A stretch of DNA of 64,000 bases, from assembly GCA_905250115.1 (NCBI GenBank), contig CAJNOI010000001.1:1738977-1802976 (forward strand), given 5' to 3'. Position 1 is the stretch's first letter, and the number at the start of each line of letters is the position of its first letter. Position numbers and translations under genes: made by a program. This DNA is from Adineta steineri. Taxonomy: Eukaryota; Rotifera; Eurotatoria; Adinetida; Adinetidae. Of the stretch, positions 22,273 to 32,259 are shown piece after piece. The notes beneath the pieces are model-generated. The model was not told the origin of the DNA. It did no database searches and saw only the letters and a list, made by a program, of their open reading frames with translations.

Positions 22273-24014
22273 TTATTTCGTACATAGTTCATATTTTTGA
22301 ATTCGATGATTACCATAATCAACAACATAAAGATTTCCTTCTATATCAAATGAGAGACCCATCGGACGATATAACTGATCTGCTTTTTCCCCTCCACCAT
22401 TTTCACCAACAACAATTGAACCTTGTGTATCTCCTTCACGCCATCGCATCACTCGGTGATTGTCAAAATCTGCAACTATGATTTGACCCAAATTATCAAC
22501 AATCACTGCATAAGGACCAGAGAATTGATCGAGGCGATTTGCACATCCATTTCCACCTGCAACAACAATACCTTCTTTTGCATCTTTGTTCCATTTCATT
22601 ATTCGCTGATTAAGAGTATCCGCTACATAAACAGCATAATCTTCATCGACAAAGATTTGAATAGGTCGATAGAGTTGATTGGAATGATTTCCTTGACCAT
22701 TTCCACCTGCAATTATTGTTTCATATCTGTCTCCTTCTTTCCAGCGTGTCACTGCATTTTTATTCCAATCAGAGGCATAAATTGACCCATCTTTGTCAAT
22801 TGTCACACCTCCACAAGCAATACTATAGATGAGAATTTGTGGAGTTGTTTGACTTTGTCGAAACCATCGGATTATTCGTCTGTTTTCATAATCACATATG
22901 ATTATCGCATTCTTCTCTTTGTCGACAGTTACATCGGATGGGAAATTGAGTTGATTCAGACTATTTCCTGGCCCATTGTTGCCACCTGCAATGGTTTGTC
23001 CTTCCTTTGCATTATATTTCCATTCAACAATACGATGATTTCCAGTATCAGCAATCAAAATGCTTTTATCATCATCATCAATATAGATTCCGTGAGGAAG
23101 AGAGAGTTGATTTAATCCAGATCCTTGTTCATTTCCTCCAGCGACAGTAATTCCATGTTGTTTCCATTTATCACATTTTGGCTTGCTTTGTACTAAAAGT
23201 AAAGAAAAAGAATAGAATTTTGACAAATAAAATATGATTTGATTTTTTCCTAAGTTCGAGAAGCAAACTATGTAAATGTTTTTAAAGATTTATTTAACTT
23301 GTGAATCAATGATTCGATCGAAGATGTTTGGAAAAAACAATTTATCTTTGATATTGTATAACAAAAGAAAATTAAATACAATGTTTTTTTTTGTTTTTCT
23401 TTGAATTGATGATACATATCGATAGATGACTAGTCAAGAATCAAGAGAAGACAAATTCTTACATTTATACTGACACCGGTGTGTATTCTGCGATATTTTC
23501 TACAGATGTTTCTCGGCGAGTTTTCTATCAGAATTTTCAAAATATTATACCTTCTGTTGTTGGATTGTTCGCTGTTGTTGTAAGTTGTTGAATTGTTATG
23601 TCTGTTCTCACAGTTGTTGTTTTTATCATTTTTGTTGTTTCTCTTGCCACAGTTAATAGTTGTATCATGTCTGTTATGTCTGTTATTTCTGTTGTCCCAG
23701 TCGATAATTTTATCACGTTTGTTGTTTTTGTTTTAACAATCACGGTTGGAATAGTTACGACCAAAATAACAATAATAATACCAGTAATGGTCCATAAAAA
23801 TTTCTTTCTTTTTAAACATTTGCTTCTATAATAAACAATTCTTTTGATTATGAATTTCAACAGTTAAAAAAATACATACAACAATGTTGATCGATCAGTT
23901 GATGTTTGTTGAGAATCCGACGTAGCTGGTTCCGACTAAAATAGTTTATTAAAATCAAACGTTATTTAACAAACATATTACATCACAAACTCCTATTTGA
24001 TTTCGACCCATCAT
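22273..24014 (-). CDS. NHL-repeat type II membrane protein with Ser/Thr stalk
   Basis: Four exons (24014-23982, 23935-23880, 23825-23551, 23192-22273) join in frame into 427 aa. A short cytosolic tail is followed by a basic patch (KCLKRKKF) and one membrane helix (WTITGIIIVILVVTIPTVIV), then a Thr-rich stalk (~65-115). An extracellular NHL propeller follows, with about six blades showing the repeating pattern GGN-G---NQL--P-----D---I-VAD--NHRI-RW. NHL propellers bind protein, RNA or glycan ligands; here the topology predicts an outside-facing binder. The last three exons and their joins are firm. The first exon (MMGRNQIGVCD) is the only upstream ATG found that keeps the frame and is less certain. 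Very similar NHL proteins are abundant in bdelloid rotifers (general knowledge). Confidence 0.85.
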
Positions 24015-25590
24015 AATTAGTTTTTGCACGTGTGAAATTGAATTAATACGTTATTAAAATCAATAATCTAAAATGTCTAATAAAAATAGATGACATCAAA
24101 ATAAAACATATTTTCAAATATAAGGAGAAAATAATACTTGAACAAAACTAAAACAATCAAAAATACTTTTGTTTTGGAATCAGTTGAAAGAAAATTATTA
24201 ATATAGAGACATATGTTTATAAAACTTTTGCGGAATAGTTTGAAATGATTTTGCACAAACTGAAACAAAAAAAAACATTTACAAAAAGGGTTGAAATTTA
24301 TATTCGTTCATGGAAGCTGAAAAATCTTTCTTTTTCCATTATTCACATAGCATTACGTTATACAAACCCGCACCCAAATCCAATTGACCCAGAATAAAAA
24401 GTTGTTTTGCAGTGATATTATCAAGTAACTGATTACCAAATCGTTAAAGTGACAGAAAACACTTCAATATGTTGCTGCAAATTAATAATCAAGAAAATAA
24501 CAAGTTTTTTTATTCTACGCAATAATATCAACATGAAGTAATTTTATTGAGACATCTGCAACAAAACATAATATTGAAAATCATCGGTAAATAAGAACAA
24601 TAAATTTTGATTCCTTTTTCAAGGTTGATTTATGAACAAAAGCCTACCAGATGTCAGTTATAATCTGCTGTAAATATAAGAGAATATTCATGATATTCAA
24701 ACTTTGGAGGAAGGATATGAAAGAAAAACATTGAATATCGTCATTTAAAGAAGAGAATGCAACGTTTTCTAATAGAGAAAACAGATTTTATTTGAACAAC
24801 ATATTTTGTTATTTTGCAGAGAATTGGAAAAGCAAATACATCGTTCTGAAAATCTATTTTGCAGCTAATCCTGATATCTTCTATACTTTCTGGATAGGTG
24901 GATGTAAGTGCAATTATAAGTTGAGACTTATCTCCAACTAATATTCACGTAGTCATTGACACTCACCCAGATCCACATTTATCTTTTAGTTAGAAATAGT
25001 TTAATTTAAATGTGTAAAACAATATTTTATCGTGTTATTTAAATTAAATTTTAAATATTATAAAAATCACAGTACATGTAAATTACAGTTAAATAGAAAC
25101 CATCGAAACATTTTCTTTCAAATTTTTAAATAATTTATAGTCTTTTATACTGTTTAGGACATGTTTGGAGTTGAAATGAGCGACGTCTTATTATTATTTG
25201 ACAGTGGGTTATGAGATGATAGACACCCACCCATACGCTCAATATTTTCAGTTTCGTTTGTACGTTTCTTATCGCATTTTTAAAACTAGCAAGAAGCGTA
25301 TAAGTTCAGACACGTGAGTGTTTTGGGAGAAGCAAAAAACAAACATTTTATAACATTAGTAAAAGATTGCATAAGAATGTGAACGAAGTGTATAAAAAAT
25401 CATGGAAGATTTTATTTTTACTGATTCGATTGAAGGTAAGCTGTAGCATTTGTCTTTAGCGTCTATCTAGAGCTCTTCTGAGAAAGATGCGTTGAGCACC
25501 AGCTCTTTTATTCATCTTTATCTCTAGCTTTATCCATAACGTTATTTTTCTGGAAACTTGTGTCTCTCAAGAAAGAAAACTAACTAGACC
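24015..25590. other. Intergenic region with scattered degenerate G/C-rich repeats
   Basis: AT-rich spacer. Weak relatives of the hairpin repeat occur at about 24366-24380 (CCCGCACCCAAATCC), 24894-24980 (AGGTGGATGTAAGTG ... CACTCACCCAGATCCACA) and 25204-25238 (AGTGGGTTATG ... CACCCACCCATACGC). The ORF at 24077-24268 is AT-rich low complexity. No gene supported. Confidence 0.4.
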
Positions 25591-25614
25591 AACGAGGGTG
25601 TGGGTTTGGGTGAA
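25591..25614 (+). repeat. Single G-rich arm of the TGTGGG repeat family
   Basis: ACGAGGGTGTGGGTTTGGGTG without a matching C-rich arm close by; the nearest C-rich arm is at about 25895-25935. It may be the left end of a longer composite that includes 25779-25795. Confidence 0.5.
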
Positions 25615-25778
25615 TCAATTTAAACAGACCAGTTTATATATCTTACGATACAAACTAATCTGCTACTTTCAACTTTTGCTTTTCAGCGATAGATTTTATG
25701 TCCCAAATAACTAACAAATTGATATGCTTATTATTAAAATAAATAAATGGAGATTTAGCTTCGCCGACGCGTTTCATA

Positions 25779-25795
25779 GGTGTGGGTGTGTATGA
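25779..25795 (+). repeat. Single G-rich arm of the TGTGGG repeat family
   Basis: TAGGTGTGGGTGTGTATG, a solitary G-rich tract 190 bp downstream of another G-rich arm. Confidence 0.45.
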
Positions 25796-25860
25796 ATATA
25801 AATAAATAAATGAGTTTAAAAGACAAGTATTCATATATTTCATCCACAGAAATAGGTCGT

Positions 25861-25938
25861 AGGAGTGGGTCTAGTTAAAATGAATACTCATATTCACACC
25901 CACAACCCACATACACAAACACAGCCACACCCTCAAGA
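25861..25938. repeat. TGTGGG-type hairpin repeat with long C-rich arm
   Basis: Left AGGAGTGGGTCTAG, right arm CACACCCACAACCCACATAC followed by ACAGCCACACCCTCAAGATA. The right end keeps the family edge CCTCAAGA. The C-rich arm has three CCCACA-type units. Confidence 0.65.
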
Positions 25939-26169
25939 TACTCTAATTACGTATATGGAACTTTCATGGAAACAGTTAAAAAATAAAAATATTCATGCCT
26001 AAACGAAAGAAACAGAAGTTTGTTCTGTTTAGAATTAATCAAAATAAAGCTGTGAGCACGATAATGATATTCGAGAGTAAACTTATAATTCTGATAGTCT
26101 TGTTTATTTTGTAAATTGTAGTAGAAGATAAAAGAATGTAGGTATGGATGTATGTACTGCATCCTTCTT

Positions 26170-26283
26170 TACCCACATGCACACTCACGCCCACCTACAA
26201 GCACATTCATACTCACATCCACACCAACACCCACACTCAAATCCACCTACACCCACATCCATATTCATATCCATACCCACCCG
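26170..26283 (-). repeat. C-rich CCCACA/CCCATA tract, telomere-like
   Basis: About 114 bp of loosely repeated CACCCACA, CATCCACA and CATACCCA units on the + strand (TGTGGG-type on the - strand). It is the longest one-sided tract of this kind in the window. It is imperfect, unlike a true telomere, and the overlapping frame at 26152-26421 reads it as a His/Pro/Thr run, so that ORF is dismissed. Confidence 0.6.
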
Positions 26284-26684
26284 AACGTCAAAATGAGTAG
26301 GTCGAAACACGTTCTCAAGCTAAAATTCAGCGTTGGGGCCGTTTCGACCGCGTTTTCGTTCTCGTTCGTAGTTCGGAACGCATTTTGGCTTCGTTTGTCT
26401 CGACCTTGGACTGTTATTTAACTTAAAAAATACATTTGATATCATTTGTAATTTGTTTATTAGTGACGCTAGAATTTCTTGCAGTTTGCAATTATTTTTC
26501 CTTCTTTTTGATTAACTTTAAAAACATATCTACCGCACACTGGCGACACTTATCATAAAAATATGTGAGCACTCGCTCCTGTCTCGATCGCTTGCGTTAC
26601 AGTTTTCTTTGCCTGATTACCTTTTATTCTCGAATACAATTGGTACAGTGTGAAAAAAACAGCGACATTATAATCATCATAGTC

Positions 26685-27170
26685 TTAATGTAGCTCGCAA
26701 ACACAAACATGACGAAGAGAACCACGATAAATATAAACACCACCATCACGACTATAACTACCACCTGGAAGAGGACAAAAACCGGGACGACCAGGACGAC
26801 GATGATCAGCATCAATACGATGGGTATCAGCAGCAGCAGCAGCAGAATCAAGATAAAAACGATGAAGAGGAACAGGATAATCAATATAACCATAAGTAGA
26901 AAGAGAACAGGTAGCACCATCATGTTTCGTAAAATTCATGTAAATACGATCATTGTCAAAATAACTCCATTCATCGTTTGTCCAATTCTTCCAATTGGTG
27001 ATCCATGTCCATGTGTCGTGACCTCCGATAAAACGCCAATCACGACACTTATGACATGTTGCACAAGGACGACCTTTACAATCCAATTTTTTGCAGTTAT
27101 TGAGATCATCAGATTCTTGATGTTCTAAATGAAAACGCTTAGTAGTCGGAAAGTCATATAGATTATGCAA
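26685..27170 (-). CDS. Cys-rich protein of unknown family
   Basis: 161 aa, open without intron from ATG 27170 to the TAA at 26685; an in-frame stop lies just upstream of the ATG. The N-terminal half has a tight cysteine cluster CKGRPCATCHKCRDW, followed by Trp-rich repeats (TWTWITNWKNWTNDEW). The C-terminal half has HRIDADHRRPGRPGFCPLPG and ends with RHVCVCELH. Codon third positions are strongly T-biased over the whole length, which argues for real coding. The CxxxxCxxCxxC cluster could bind zinc. I do not recognise the family. No signal peptide is evident from this start, so an upstream exon is possible. A poly-Ala run (five GCT codons) lies at residues ~110-114. The opposite strand is also open for 139 codons over this stretch; that is taken as a shadow. 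Confidence 0.6.
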   Translation of the reverse strand: MHNLYDFPTTKRFHLEHQESDDLNNCKKLDCKGRPCATCHKCRDWRFIGGHDTWTWITNWKNWTNDEWSYFDNDRIYMNFTKHDGATCSLSTYGYIDYPVPLHRFYLDSAAAAADTHRIDADHRRPGRPGFCPLPGGSYSRDGGVYIYRGSLRHVCVCELH

Positions 27171-28178
27171 GATGAAATTTCAGCTGTTTACTACGAAGAC
27201 GATGTTAAACTTGAAATAAGTCAATGAATGATTAGCTCATGGCTACTATGAAGATTAGGAGTATATTGTATCTAACTATGAGGAGCCCTTAGTTCTATCC
27301 CCAGAGTAAGCAATGTTATTTGCTCATTGAAAAAGTTGTGAAGTGTGAACTGAACAAACATAATTTCAGCGAGGCAGACTGATGTATACTATACTTTTAT
27401 GTAAGATGATTAGCGACATACGGATGCTAATTTCTTCCCTCGCTAGCTTGCAAGATTAGTAACAGTTAATTTAATCCTATAAAAAATATGGAACATAATC
27501 GAAACTATTACATTTCAACTGACTTTAACATGTTCTGGAAATGTTTTCATTTTATCTTCGAAGTTTTCTTTATATGTAGAGTTTCTGAATAAATGTATGT
27601 TATGAAAATACTAGTTTTATACCATTGAAAAATAAATCTACCTTCCGTTTAAGATCGTATTCGATGTAAATCATAGATTCTCTATACAGTCAACACTTGA
27701 ACGACAGTAACCCATCCTTAGACTATAAACATGCTTGTGTTGTTGTTTACCTGTTGAGTTTGATGCCATGTTGTTTAATGTTATAGAATTTAATCAATGA
27801 TGAATTAATGAAGAACAGCTATACTCTAAAATAGATAAAAAACTATGGCATACATGTTATTCTAAAAAGTGAAACACTATGTTTTCACACTGTACACGTT
27901 GATTTTCTTGAGGGTGTGGGTTGATGTGAGTGTGAGTCGACTTGGATGTGAGTCGGTGTGGGTGTGAGTACACGTGATACAAGACAAGACTAATGCATAC
28001 CCACTCCCACCCGCCAAACGAAAGCAATGAACATATCTTTCTTCATCCATAAATTAAACCAAGCGGCGCTCAAGTAATGGCTTCTCTTCTCGACAAGACC
28101 CGTCATCCGTTACATTATGAACCATCGGTACATGATCACTGTTGGACCTGTTGAAAGGTAGGGAGTAGCGACAGCTAG
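27171..28178. other. Intergenic region with one hairpin repeat
   Basis: AT-rich spacer containing the repeat at 27906-28013. A possible upstream exon of the Cys-rich protein could lie just right of 27170. The minus-strand ORF at 28054-28254 is not supported. Confidence 0.4.
27906..28013. repeat. TGTGGG-type hairpin repeat
   Basis: Left edge TCTTGAGGGTGTGGGTTGAT, followed by further G-rich units (GTGAGTGTGAGTC, GTCGGTGTGGGTGTGAGTAC). The right arm is CATACCCACTCCCACCCG. The left arm is the best preserved in this part of the window. Confidence 0.75.
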
Positions 28179-28376
28179 ATGAAATTGAAGAAATGTACTC
28201 GCTGTATACGAGCTCTTTATTGTGGCAAAACGTGTCAAATGAACTATTGGACAACTAGTCATAAGCATTGCTGCAACTCTCACCGCGCTTATTCATCCAC
28301 AGTTAGCCGAGTCAAGGATACTTTCGATAATATCGCGAAATATTTGTTCAAGTTTGTTAGCACGGATGATGAATAA
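28179..28376 (+). pseudogene. MYND-type zinc finger fragment
   Basis: 65 codons containing CTRCIRALYCGKTCQMNYW followed by HKHCC. This is the MYND pattern CxxC-x(5-7)-YCxxxCQ-xxxW-x-xHKxxC, which binds two zinc ions and serves protein interaction in SMYD, ZMYND and similar proteins. No further domain follows before the stop, and no convincing exon was found upstream or downstream. It is either a solitary finger protein, an exon of a gene I could not join, or a gene relic; relic is favoured because it sits in a repeat-rich stretch between two hairpin elements. The motif itself is clear; gene status is not. Confidence 0.5.
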
Positions 28377-28550
28377 GTAATCGGTCTTGGAAATAAACGG
28401 ATAAATTGAAGCGGGGTATTTACAAATGAAACAAGACTCGCTGGAAGACTTTCATGAAGCACATTAAACGGCACAAAACGAACAGTTCCATATTTTTTCA
28501 TTTATACTCATTGAAGTTTCTGTTTTTAAATTTGGTTTAAGCTGAATCAT

Positions 28551-28650
28551 TTGAGGGTGTGGGTGTGAGTATTGTGATGGGTTTTGGTGTGGATGTGTGA
28601 TTGAAATAATAATACTCACACCCAAATATAAACTCAATAATCAAACCCAC
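28551..28650. repeat. TGTGGG-type hairpin repeat
   Basis: Left arm TTGAGGGTGTGGGTGTGAGT, continuing GATGGGTTTTGGTGTGGATG; right arm ACTCACACCCAAATAT, then CAAACCCACAAAAACC. The two arms pair over about 12 bp at the inner edges and again further out. Confidence 0.7.
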
Positions 28651-29570
28651 AAAAACCAAAACGATTTGGGTTTGGTTCATGTCCTGTTTTGTTATCTCAT
28701 CTAAACTCAAACTTTCAAAAGGTTTGAGTTTGCTACATGTCTACCCACATAAAGACATACTTGCGAAAAGACAAGAATATGCGACGAGTAATACGTACTG
28801 ATTTTGGTTATTCGTATTGCACTTGCTATTCTATCCTTTTCACGTATATATTGCTAATGACTTCTCTCGGAAGTAAAGAAATGTGTAAAAGACAGTCGAT
28901 TGACGAATTATAAGCAAAGTCGAACGAAGTTTTTATTGTATCGACGTAGAAAGATTGGCAGACAAAGTGAATAGTGTAAGTTGATAAGAACTCTTTATTT
29001 TATTTTCAATTGATAATAATATTATTCACCTTGAAGGGATTTCTTTTCTGCTAGTAAAAGATAAGAGCAAACCTTTATATAAACGTTCGAGATAATGTTA
29101 CATTATAGAAAGAAACGAGCAAAAAAAGATTCATTCTTTGTTTTTCTGTTTTGCAATAACAAATAGTGCCTTTCTTTACCTATAAAACTTAGAAAAAAGA
29201 AGCAAACTGTCACAGTTCTTGTCACAAAATCAGATCGTGAATAAGTGGAATAGTGGTCTCCAGTGCTCAGATTACGATTCGTATTTCATCAATTACTTTC
29301 AAAGTGGAGTGACCATAGATTAGACACGCAGTAAATTTGAATTCCAGTTTTGACGTAGGACCAAACGGTGCTAGTTCAGTTTGGTATTCGATATTAAGAT
29401 TCGGAGTTGGAGAACTATTTAATGAGTTAAGGCAGTGTTGAGTATTTCGGCAATTGTCCAGGTATTTCTTCAACCATACGAACAAATACGGATGTACTCT
29501 AACATTCGATTAGATTGTGGTTTTGGAATTGTTGAAGATTGATAACTTCTTTAAAAGACGTTAGTTACCA

Positions 29571-29620
29571 TCTTGAGGGAGTGGGTGTTGTTCTCTTCTT
29601 GATTCACACCCACAACCCAC
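29571..29620. repeat. TGTGGG-type hairpin repeat (compact)
   Basis: TCTTGAGGGAGTGGGTGTTG, a ~14-nt pyrimidine-rich loop, then ATTCACACCCACAACCCACT. At 50 bp it is one of the shortest complete copies and useful as a minimal element. Confidence 0.7.
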
Positions 29621-30642
29621 TATACTACAGCGCAATCTATAACCAAACACATGACTAACGTTACTCGTAAGATTTTGCATATCGATAATGATTGACAACT
29701 ACTAATGCCTGAAGTTTTTAAAATGCATTAAGTATCAATTCATATATATTCGAAACATTGCTTACAGTACGGAGGAAGTACTACTAGTGCAATGTCATGG
29801 CTTAACATCCAGTCATTTTTCGTTGTCTTCTAATTTGGATTAAAGCTTTAGTTGTGTTGAATATTCTAATTTAGCGTGAAAAACTACATCTAGTTCAATT
29901 CTCCAAATCCGATCCGAGATTTCAATCTTTTCTATGCACGATGCTGATCAGTCAGGCCTTCTTCTATTCGGTCGGGATTTCGTCAACTCAGCATGAATCG
30001 TGGAGAATAATAGATACTCTGATTCAGCGTGAAAAGCTCTTTCTAGTCCAGTCTTCTTCAAGCAAATTCAACGACGGATTTTAGTATCAGTTCAGACAGA
30101 AGATATTTAATTGGTAAGTTCACCTTATTTAGACTTAGATCCTAGGATAGAGCCAGGTTATTTAAGTGTTTAGATATTAGGGTATGGTGCGTCTTTGTTC
30201 ACCCACACCCTTATATTCTTACTCTTATTTATACTATCAGTTATTACTCTTAACCACAAGGGTAGCAAAGTTATAAAAGTTGTTCAATTAATTAATATTA
30301 TTTATAATTATATCCTTAACAAAGTCTTTTAGCCTAGTATAAAAAAATTTAGTCAACACCTTTTTTTATTTTTATAGATTATAAAATCTACTATATATTC
30401 TAGTAGTAGTAGTAGTAGTTTCAACCCTAATACTTATAATACTATTATAGAAAGAAAAAATCAACAGATGCTTTAAATACCACATAGTTATATTTTAAAG
30501 TTTCTTAGATAATTTCATTTATTTATATTATCTTTTAAAAACAAGAAATATATTTAAATAAGATAAAAAAAAGGCTTAGAAAGGATATTATAAGTAGTAA
30601 GAAAACATGTGTTGACTGTCTTCACCTACTTGTAGATTCACA

Positions 30643-32137
30643 ATGGCACAAAGAATGAGTGTAACACAAAATTCTGTCGAAACTTACACAATCTACCCCA
30701 CCACCAATAAATACAATCGTCCACGTCCACCATCGACAATAGCACTTCATGGCATGGATCTAATCGGTGCTCCTATAGACATCCATAACCACCGATTCTA
30801 CCACTGTCCACCATCTCATCTGATAAGCACTACCACGGACTTAATCGATAAACTAAAATCTTCTCTTGCCGAAGCACTCGAATTGTATCCACCAGTAGCA
30901 GGAACTTTGCAAACCAATGAGGAAGGCGAGATTTACATCGATATGGATGCGGAAAATAGGTTGGGTACACCATTCCTGGTCGATATGAAAGATACACCGT
31001 ATGCTGGTGATGCTGAAGATCTATCTCCTCGACTTTTCATGTTGCTACCTCCATCAACAAGTACATTAGCAGTGAAAGTAACTCAGGTAATGTAGAATGT
31101 TTTATTATATTATCATCACCACTTAACTTTGAATATGTTTTTTTTTGTTAAAATAGTTTTCCTGCGGAACGATCGCCGTAGCAGCTTCTATTAACCATCT
31201 AGTTACTGATCTACGTGGCTTTCTCGATTTTCTTGAAGTCTGGGCTCAACTCACTCGAGGCGAAACCATCGACTTTACAAAAATTCCAGAAGATTGGTCT
31301 CATACTCCCGGTCGATTTTTTTCTGATCTGATCCAAAAGTCAACAACACCGACACCTCCTCCAGGATTCATGGTTCTTCCTGCTCCGGCATCCGGATCAT
31401 CTTCATATTTATTAGAATCATCAGAAGTTACAAGATGGAAATTTACCAAAAGTGCTCTTGAACGATTAAAGAATGATTTCTCACCATCTCACGATTCTGA
31501 TCTATGGATTTCATCGGGTGATGCACTTGCTGCTCTTCTTGGTGGTGTCATTACACGTGCTCGTGAAAATGAAAATGTGGCAAGATTAGATGGAAGATCT
31601 AGTTTGGAATCACAAATTGAGACATTTGCAATGGCCGCTGATGGCCGAGATAGGGCTCCTCAAGGAAACATGTCTGATGGACGATACTTTGGAAACTTCA
31701 ACGCCCTTTTCAATGCTGCCGTTTCTCGCTCCGATTTATTATCTCTCACTTGTGAGTCGGCTTCTCGTGTTGCCCTGGCGGTTAGAAACGCTGTGAACCT
31801 TCAACTTTCACCAGAAGCTATTGCTAACAGGATTTCGTTTATGGAAGCTCCCGAAAACACCAAACCTCCTGGTCGTATTGCTTGGACAGCAGATATAATA
31901 ATGACCAATTGGTGTCGATTTGATTTACAAGGTCCAAAACTAGATTTTGGTTGGGGAAAACCTTTTTATGCAACTCCTGGTGGTGGTACTATTTATCCAC
32001 CTGGATATATTCTGTTGACGCAAGAGAAGAGTTCCGGAGATATTTCTATTATAATGACAGTGGAACGGGAAGGTGCAAATGGGGTGAAAGCTGACTTATT
32101 GCTGAACAAGTATGCAGAACTAGTCACACTTCCTTAG
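30643..32137 (+). CDS. BAHD-family acyl-CoA-dependent acyltransferase
   Basis: Two exons (30643-31086, 31157-32137) around a 70-bp phase-0 intron give 474 aa, the usual BAHD size (430-480). The catalytic HxxxD is HLVTD within INHLVTDLRGF (residues ~161-165). The structural motif DFGWG near the C-terminus is DFGWGKP, the classic plant/fungal form. CGTIAVAASINH before the catalytic His and TTDLIDKLKSSLAEALELYP in the N-terminal half also fit. Members transfer acyl groups from acyl-CoA to alcohols or amines in plant and fungal secondary metabolism; the family is not a normal animal component. Base composition is less AT-rich than the neighbouring genes. Repeat half-arms lie on both sides (about 30199-30211 and 32155-32170). 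Both active-site motifs are intact, so the enzyme is probably functional. Substrate unknown. Confidence 0.93.
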
Positions 32138-32154
32138 AATTGTTGATCAATTTC

Positions 32155-32170
32155 ATTCACACCCTCAAGA
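32155..32170. repeat. C-rich terminal arm of the TGTGGG repeat family
   Basis: ATTCACACCCTCAAGA begins 18 bp after the acyltransferase stop codon. It is an isolated right arm; no left arm is found within the coding region. It lies between the convergent 3' ends of the acyltransferase and RARS genes. Confidence 0.6.
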
Positions 32171-32259
32171 AATAAAAAAAAATATAATATATTTCTTTTC
32201 TTTTTGCCTTTTTATTTATTCGTGTTTAAAAAAAAGACATAATGAAATTCTCATGAGAA

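Larger units (their letters stand above)
28377..30642. other. Accessory intergenic region with hairpin repeats
   Basis: About 2.3 kb. Repeats at 28551-28650, 29571-29620 and a single C-rich arm at about 30199-30211; TAG trinucleotide run at 30401-30419. The 72-codon minus frame at 29267-29485 (many polar residues, GPTSKLEFKFTACLIYG) is the only candidate coding piece but has no recognised family or neighbouring exons. The promoter of the acyltransferase gene lies at the right end. Confidence 0.4.

Noticed and set aside
26152-26421. Thr/Pro/His-rich ORF
   Set aside because: Reads through the telomere-like C-rich tract; no conserved features.
26624-26923. Hydrophobic Val/Leu ORF and the 139-codon plus-strand ORF at 26709-27128
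   Set aside because: Alternative frames of the Cys-rich gene on 26685-27170, whose codon bias is the convincing one.
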